This document shows positions 60,098 through 64,000 of a DNA stretch of 64,000 bases, in pieces. This stretch comes from CAYLPT01 sp964385645 (GTDB lineage Bacteria > Armatimonadota > Hebobacteria > Hebobacterales > Hebobacteraceae): assembly GCA_964385645.1 (NCBI GenBank), contig CAYLPT010000072.1, positions 1 through 64,000 of the forward strand, read 5' to 3'. The translations under genes and the position numbers were made by a program. Position 1 is the first letter of the stretch. The number at the start of each line of letters is the position of its first letter. A model generated the notes under the pieces. That model did no database searches. It saw only the letters and a program-made list of their open reading frames with translations, and was not told where the DNA came from.

Positions 60098-60651
60098 CGC
60101 GGCCCCCGCTCTGGGTGGGCAGCCCTCCCCTCGACGATGAGCATCCACCGCCCGCACTCCGCCCAGTCCCGCCCGAACCGGGCCGCTGGCACCGCCTCCT
60201 CGCGCCCGCGGCCGGCGTCCACGTACCACAGCGCGGCGACCTCATCGTAGCCCCGGAGGACGACGAAGTGGTTGCGGTCAGCGAGGGCCCCCCGAGCGCG
60301 GACCATGCAGATCACCGGCAGGTCGCGTGCGAGCACGGCCCGAAGCTGCTCCTCCGAGCCGGCCTCGGCGCGTGCCGTGAATCCGCGCTGTCGCGCCCAG
60401 AGCAACAGGTCGAGGTTGATGGCCCCCCGGTAGGCGGAGAGGTGGATGTCGCGCGCGATGTCGGCCGGCCGGACCGACTCGCCGTGGTACTGGAGCACTG
60501 CGGCAAGGGCGGCCGGGCCGCAGTGGTCGCGGCTGGGATCGGCCAGCGGTACGCCTGCGACGCGGTGGGCCGGGGGCGGCGGCGCGGGACCCGCTCCGGC
60601 CGCGAGGGCCGCGGCGAGCACGGCCGCGAGTGGGGCGAGCAGCATGTGCAT
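60094..60651 (-). CDS. secreted C39-like cysteine peptidase (PA2778-type)
   Basis: A 185-residue exported papain-like peptidase. The catalytic Cys44 lies in SRDHCGPAALAAVLQYHG, His128 in RNHFVVLRGYDE and Asp145 in LWYVDAGRG. The signal peptide occupies about 1-22. Start ATG 60651 follows GCGGGGGTTGCCC; the longer frame to 60873 is unlikely because it lies in the divergent memo-like gene. It is the first gene of peptidase-TPR-amidohydrolase-PA2779. Confidence 0.85.
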   Translation of the reverse strand: MHMLLAPLAAVLAAALAAGAGPAPPPPAHRVAGVPLADPSRDHCGPAALAAVLQYHGESVRPADIARDIHLSAYRGAINLDLLLWARQRGFTARAEAGSEEQLRAVLARDLPVICMVRARGALADRNHFVVLRGYDEVAALWYVDAGRGREEAVPAARFGRDWAECGRWMLIVEGRAAHPERGPR

Positions 60652-60739
60652 GGGCAACCCCCGCGGAGCTGGCTTCGCCGCCGGGACCGCGGCCCCTGTC
60701 GCGGGAAGGCGCGCGCAGGACGCGGCGGCGCGGGCTGGA

Positions 60740-61726
60740 ATGGAGGATGCGGAGGGCGCTCGCGTGGGATCGCGGACTTCGCTTCTCTCGACGGTCATCG
60801 CGGCCGCCCTGCTGGTGGTCGGGCGCCTGCCGGGGGCGCCCCGCGGCGCCGCATCGGGCGACCCGACGCCCACCGTCCGGCCGGCGGCCGTGGTGGGCGC
60901 CTTCTACCCCGCGAACCGCGATGAGCTTGCCGCCGCCGTCGCGAGCTACCTTGCCCAGGCCTGCCCCGCCCGGCACGGGGGCGACCTCGTGGCCCTCATC
61001 GTGCCCCACGCCGGCTTCGTGTACAGCGGCCTGGTGGCCGGTGAGGCCTACCGTCAGGTCGTGGGGCGCCACTACGACACCGTCGTCGTCGCGGGGCCGA
61101 GCCACCAGGTCGCATTCCGCGGGTTCGCCATCTCGGGGGCCGACCAGTGGGAGACGCCGCTGGGCCGTGTGAAGCTCGACCAGGCGGGGCGAGACGAGCT
61201 GCTCCGGCTGCTGAGCGCAGCCCAGGTGTTCGACCCCGCGCACGCGCCCGAGCACTCGATCGAGGTGCAGCTCCCCTTCCTACAGGTGGTCGCGCCTGAT
61301 GCCGCGCTCCTGCCTGTGCTCATGCCCGATGGATCGCTGGCGGCGGCCCAGGAGCTGGGCGAGGCGCTGGCGCGCTACGCGCAAGGGCGGTCGGTGCTGC
61401 TGGTCGCGAGCAGCGATATGTCGCACTACCCCGGCTATGAGGACGCGGTGCGGGCGGACCGCGAGGTTCTCTCAGCGATCCAGCGGCTGGACGCCGCACA
61501 CCTCGAGGCCACCGTCGCGGAGCTGCTGGCGCGGGGAGTCCCGGGGCTGAGCACAGCCCTGTGCGGGCAGGGCGCGGTGAAGGCGATCCTCGTTGCCGCG
61601 CGCGCCCTGGGCGCTGACCGGGTAGAGGTGCTGCGGTACGCGAACTCGGGGGACATCCCTGGCGCGCCTCGCGACCGGGTGGTGGGCTACTGCGCCGTGG
61701 GCATCTACCGGAGCCGGCGGCCCTGA
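60740..61726 (+). CDS. MEMO1-family (AmmeMemoRadiSam protein B) protein with signal segment
   Basis: A 328-residue protein of the MEMO/LigB-like fold. Its metal-site motifs are LIVPHAGFVYSGLVAGEAY, VVVAGPSHQVAFRGFAISG, EHSIEVQLPFLQVV and LVASSDMSHYPGYEDA. An N-terminal hydrophobic segment (about 12-33) suggests export, which is unusual for this family. No AMMECR1 or radical SAM partner of the AmmeMemoRadiSam set is adjacent. It is divergent from the peptidase gene by 88 bp. Confidence 0.85.
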   Translation: MEDAEGARVGSRTSLLSTVIAAALLVVGRLPGAPRGAASGDPTPTVRPAAVVGAFYPANRDELAAAVASYLAQACPARHGGDLVALIVPHAGFVYSGLVAGEAYRQVVGRHYDTVVVAGPSHQVAFRGFAISGADQWETPLGRVKLDQAGRDELLRLLSAAQVFDPAHAPEHSIEVQLPFLQVVAPDAALLPVLMPDGSLAAAQELGEALARYAQGRSVLLVASSDMSHYPGYEDAVRADREVLSAIQRLDAAHLEATVAELLARGVPGLSTALCGQGAVKAILVAARALGADRVEVLRYANSGDIPGAPRDRVVGYCAVGIYRSRRP

Positions 61727-61754
61727 CCCGGCCACCCGCGCTGGCGGGATGGCG

Positions 61755-63665
61755 TCAGAAACCTGCGGGGACCGGGACGCCGTGCAGCCGGGCCTCCGTG
61801 ACGGCTCGCCCGAGCTGACCGCGGACCTGTTGGGTGCGCCGGTCGGTCGGGTGCCAGTAGGCGAACTCGGCGGCCGCTCTGGCGAGGTTCGCCTCCGCGG
61901 CTGCGTAGTGACCCAGGCGGATGTTGACCCGTGTCAGTGCGCTGAGGCCCAGCACATTACCGGGCTGCAGTTCGACGGCGTGGCTGAGCAGGGGCTCCAC
62001 CTCCTCGACCGGCCAGCCCTGGTCGAGGTGCAGATCGGCGAGGTACACGGCCGCTGACGTGTAGTCGGGCGCGACCCTGAGGGCTTGCCGCCAGCTCCGG
62101 GCTGCCGCTTCGAGGTCGCCGAGCGACTGCTGGGCGAGTCCGAGGAACACCCACGCGTCCGCGTCCTCCGGGTCGTCGGCGATCGCGCGCTCGAGCGCCT
62201 CCCGCGCCTCTGGCAGCCGCTGGGCGGTCCCCAATGCACGCCCGATGTAGAACCAATCGCGGTTGGCGGCGCGGCTGCGCCGCGCGCCGTAGGCGTCGGA
62301 GTTGACGAGCAGAGCGAGGACCACCAGCCCCAGGGCCGCGCCTCCGAGCGCGCCCCAGCGGCGGCCCTTCGCAAGGCGGACGACCGAGAACACCGCGTAG
62401 GAGGCGAAGACGCTCAAGATCGGCACCGCGGGCATCCGGTAGCGCCCACAGAAGAAGAAGACGATGACCGCGAGCATGTGCGCCAGCACGATCAGGGTGA
62501 GCACCCAGGAGTCGCGGCTGCGCCAGCCTCCCAGGGCGATCCCCAGCAGCGCCAGCGGGCCGAGCACGCCGAAGGTGAGCGGCAGGATCCGCAGCATGGA
62601 GGCGTGCTGCCGGCCCCAGTCGTAGCTGAGGTTGTTGGGCACCTCGTAGGCGTTCCAGTAGGCGTAGGCCTTCCTGAGCAGGAGGGCGAGCGCCTCGCCG
62701 GGGTGTTCCCGCCAGAACTCCCTCACCTTGCGGAGCCAGTACTGCCCCTGGGTGCGGGGCGAGATCGCGCCCGCCTGCCTGGCCTCGTACCAGGTGCGCT
62801 CCCAGGCGATGCCGGAGGGGATGGGCGAGATGCCGTCGGCCCCGGGGCGGTTCCCCGTGTACAGGTTGATGGGGCCATTGGTGGAGATCCAGATGAGCTC
62901 ATTGCTGACCAGGTAGTTGCGCACGGTGATGGGCAGGATCGGCAGGACGATCCCGAGGGCGAAAATCCCCGCCAGACGGGCCAGGCCCCTCGGGCTCTCG
63001 GCCCGGCGGAGCACGACGACCATCGCCCCCAGGGCTACCGCTGCGAAGGAGAGGAGGTTGGGCCTGGTGAGGCCGAGCACGCCGAGGAGCAGGCCGAGGC
63101 CGAACCACCGCGCGCCGGTGGGCCGGTCGAGCACAGCGAGAAGGGCGAGCACGAAGCCGAGGGTCAGGAGCGTCGCGACGGCGGTGTCGAGTAGCTGCCC
63201 CTCCCGGAACAGAGCGGGGCTGTAGAGCGCCAGAAAACCGCCAGCCAACAGGCCCACGCCGGCGCCGAACACCCGCCGGCCCAGGCTGTAGGTCATCCCG
63301 CACACGACGGCCCCGAGGAGCAGCTGGATCGCCCGCGCGCCGAAGAGGGCCGGCCGCCCCTCCCCCAGCAGAAGCTGAACGAGCGCCAGATAGTAGGTGT
63401 ATAGGGGCGCCTTGGCGAGCACCTCGTTGTTGCCGATGCCGAGGGTCCGCAGCAGCACCAGGCTCCAGCTATACTGGGTGTGGGAGTCGAGGATCGGCTG
63501 GTAGAAGTCAGGCCAGCGCTGGATCTGGAACAGGTAGACAAGCCGGGGCACGAGGGCGAGGGCGATGATCGCGGCGACATGCAGGCGCGGGTCGCCGAGA
63601 CGATCTCGTCTCGGTGAGGCCGGCCCCTCGGCGTGCGGGCTTTGCGCGGCGTCCTCGGCTGTCAT
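61755..63665 (-). CDS. GT39-like glycosyltransferase with C-terminal TPR domain
   Basis: A 636-residue protein. About the first 440 residues hold some 11 membrane helices with a GT-C layout (VPRLVYLFQIQRWPDFYQP, then DSHTQYSWSLVLLRTL in the first loop, and KAPLYTYYLALVQLLLGE). The remainder has about four TPR repeats (ALERAIADDPEDADAWVFLG, LLSHAVELQPGNVLGLSAL). GT39-like proteins move sugar from a polyprenyl donor to protein. ATG 63665 follows GGAGCGGGAG. Confidence 0.85.
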   Translation of the reverse strand: MTAEDAAQSPHAEGPASPRRDRLGDPRLHVAAIIALALVPRLVYLFQIQRWPDFYQPILDSHTQYSWSLVLLRTLGIGNNEVLAKAPLYTYYLALVQLLLGEGRPALFGARAIQLLLGAVVCGMTYSLGRRVFGAGVGLLAGGFLALYSPALFREGQLLDTAVATLLTLGFVLALLAVLDRPTGARWFGLGLLLGVLGLTRPNLLSFAAVALGAMVVVLRRAESPRGLARLAGIFALGIVLPILPITVRNYLVSNELIWISTNGPINLYTGNRPGADGISPIPSGIAWERTWYEARQAGAISPRTQGQYWLRKVREFWREHPGEALALLLRKAYAYWNAYEVPNNLSYDWGRQHASMLRILPLTFGVLGPLALLGIALGGWRSRDSWVLTLIVLAHMLAVIVFFFCGRYRMPAVPILSVFASYAVFSVVRLAKGRRWGALGGAALGLVVLALLVNSDAYGARRSRAANRDWFYIGRALGTAQRLPEAREALERAIADDPEDADAWVFLGLAQQSLGDLEAAARSWRQALRVAPDYTSAAVYLADLHLDQGWPVEEVEPLLSHAVELQPGNVLGLSALTRVNIRLGHYAAAEANLARAAAEFAYWHPTDRRTQQVRGQLGRAVTEARLHGVPVPAGF

Positions 63666-63939
63666 CTCCCGCTCCGGTGGTGGCGCTCGGGCGCCTTGGT
63701 GTCATGCTGAGCGTAACTAGTCCGCCAGACGGCGGACGTCCGGTGTCTCGGGCCTGCAGGCCCGAGACCGCGCGCCCGGCCGGCCTGGCGGGACAGGCGC
63801 CCAGCCTGTCCGGTCCTGGCCAGACAGGCTGTCTGCCCCACCGGGTACGGCCAGTCGCGCCCGGGTGCTGTCCTCAGTTCACCACAGGGAGGCGCTTCTC
63901 CTGCGCGCCCTGGCACGGCGGCAGGCCGCCCCCCGGACG
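63666..63939. other. intergenic region holding four palindromes, no gene
   Basis: This 274-bp gap separates the GT39-TPR start from the end of the next gene. It carries the palindrome run at 63720-63835; outside the run I see nothing supportable. Confidence 0.6.
63720..63835. repeat. cluster of four palindromes (REP-like)
   Basis: Four perfect inverted repeats follow one another. GTCCGCC/GGCGGAC is at 63720-63737. A 24-bp exact palindrome with core GGCCTGCAGGCC is at 63745-63768. GGACAGGC/GCCTGTCC is at 63791-63811. CAGACA/TGTCTG is at 63821-63835. The last two share GACAGGC. No T-run follows any of them. Their density is typical of REP/BIME-like elements or a structured RNA. Confidence 0.7.
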
Positions 63940-64000
63940 CTAGAGGGCCCGCAGCCGCTCGATCGCCTCGGCGACCCTCCCGCGATGTCCGTGGATCGGC
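63940..64000 (-). CDS. C-terminal end of an unidentified protein (cut by window)
   Basis: On the - strand the frame enters from the right edge and stops at 63942-63940. The visible 19 residues end RVAEAIERLRAL, a helical tail common at the end of glycosyltransferases and similar enzymes. Too short to identify; open coding is likely because the gap to the left is not coding. Confidence 0.4.
   Translation of the reverse strand, partial: PIHGHRGRVAEAIERLRAL

Overview
The window is 64 kb of very GC-rich DNA with tight, often overlapping bacterial operons. It holds about 60 protein genes and no rRNA, tRNA or CRISPR. The organism is flagellated: a fliOPQR-flhB-flhA-sigma-28 operon faces a flaG-fliD-fliS operon. 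Several features would fit an uncultured GC-rich lineage such as Armatimonadota: URO-D-like corrinoid/methyl proteins, YfhO and TMTC-like membrane proteins, an M28-FtsX giant, a GuaB3-type IMP dehydrogenase relative, and arsenic and thiol-redox operons. That placement is inference only. Promoters of the sigma-70 type (TTGACA, 16-18 bp, TAnnAT) can be read in front of many operons.

Layout. 1-9804: flagellar region, with flaG (partial), fliD, fliS and a fliT-like gene on the + strand, and fliO to fliA on the - strand. 10120-14387: a TPR protein and a TMTC-like membrane protein diverging from a radical SAM gene. 14395-23713: two back-to-back ArsR-headed operons on the - strand. The upstream one carries arsR, ACR3, a universal stress protein, a Cys-rich protein, ArsM, a DUF6951-like protein and a 61-aa protein. 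The downstream one carries arsR, an ArsP-like permease, a mini-thioredoxin, a DGC zinc-binding protein, two paralogous Fe-S proteins, a tethered thioredoxin, CcdA and a small Cys protein.

23920-33499: a six-gene membrane cluster on the + strand. It encodes a 1544-aa pseudo-M28/FtsX fusion, an OPT-like transporter, an unknown protein, a PqqD-like protein, a minimal FtsX permease and a MacB/LolD-type ATPase. 33638-38940: SPOR protein, grpE and ftsZ, then homocysteine methyltransferase diverging from an MTAP-family phosphorylase and dprA. 38937-46253: YfhO, URO-D-like protein, MgtE, a secreted glycosidase and a methyltransferase. 46271-52870: a DAHP-synthase-like protein, DUF151 nuclease and rho with a structured leader, then the guaB3-guaA-hpt operon.

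52959-55277: a third ArsR regulator, a 43-aa Cys protein and an ABC-2 exporter. 55541-57874: a probably leaderless AraC regulator and a GH1 beta-glucosidase. 58004-61726: a PA2778/PA2779-like peptidase-TPR module with an amidohydrolase inside it, plus a MEMO-family protein. 61755-64000: a GT39-TPR glycosyltransferase, a run of four palindromes, and the tail of a further gene.

The strongest candidates for an undescribed system are the ArsR-controlled redox operon with its duplicated Fe-S proteins, and the M28-FtsX/OPT/PqqD/ABC cluster. No intrinsic terminator with a T-run was recognised, which fits a genome that relies on Rho.
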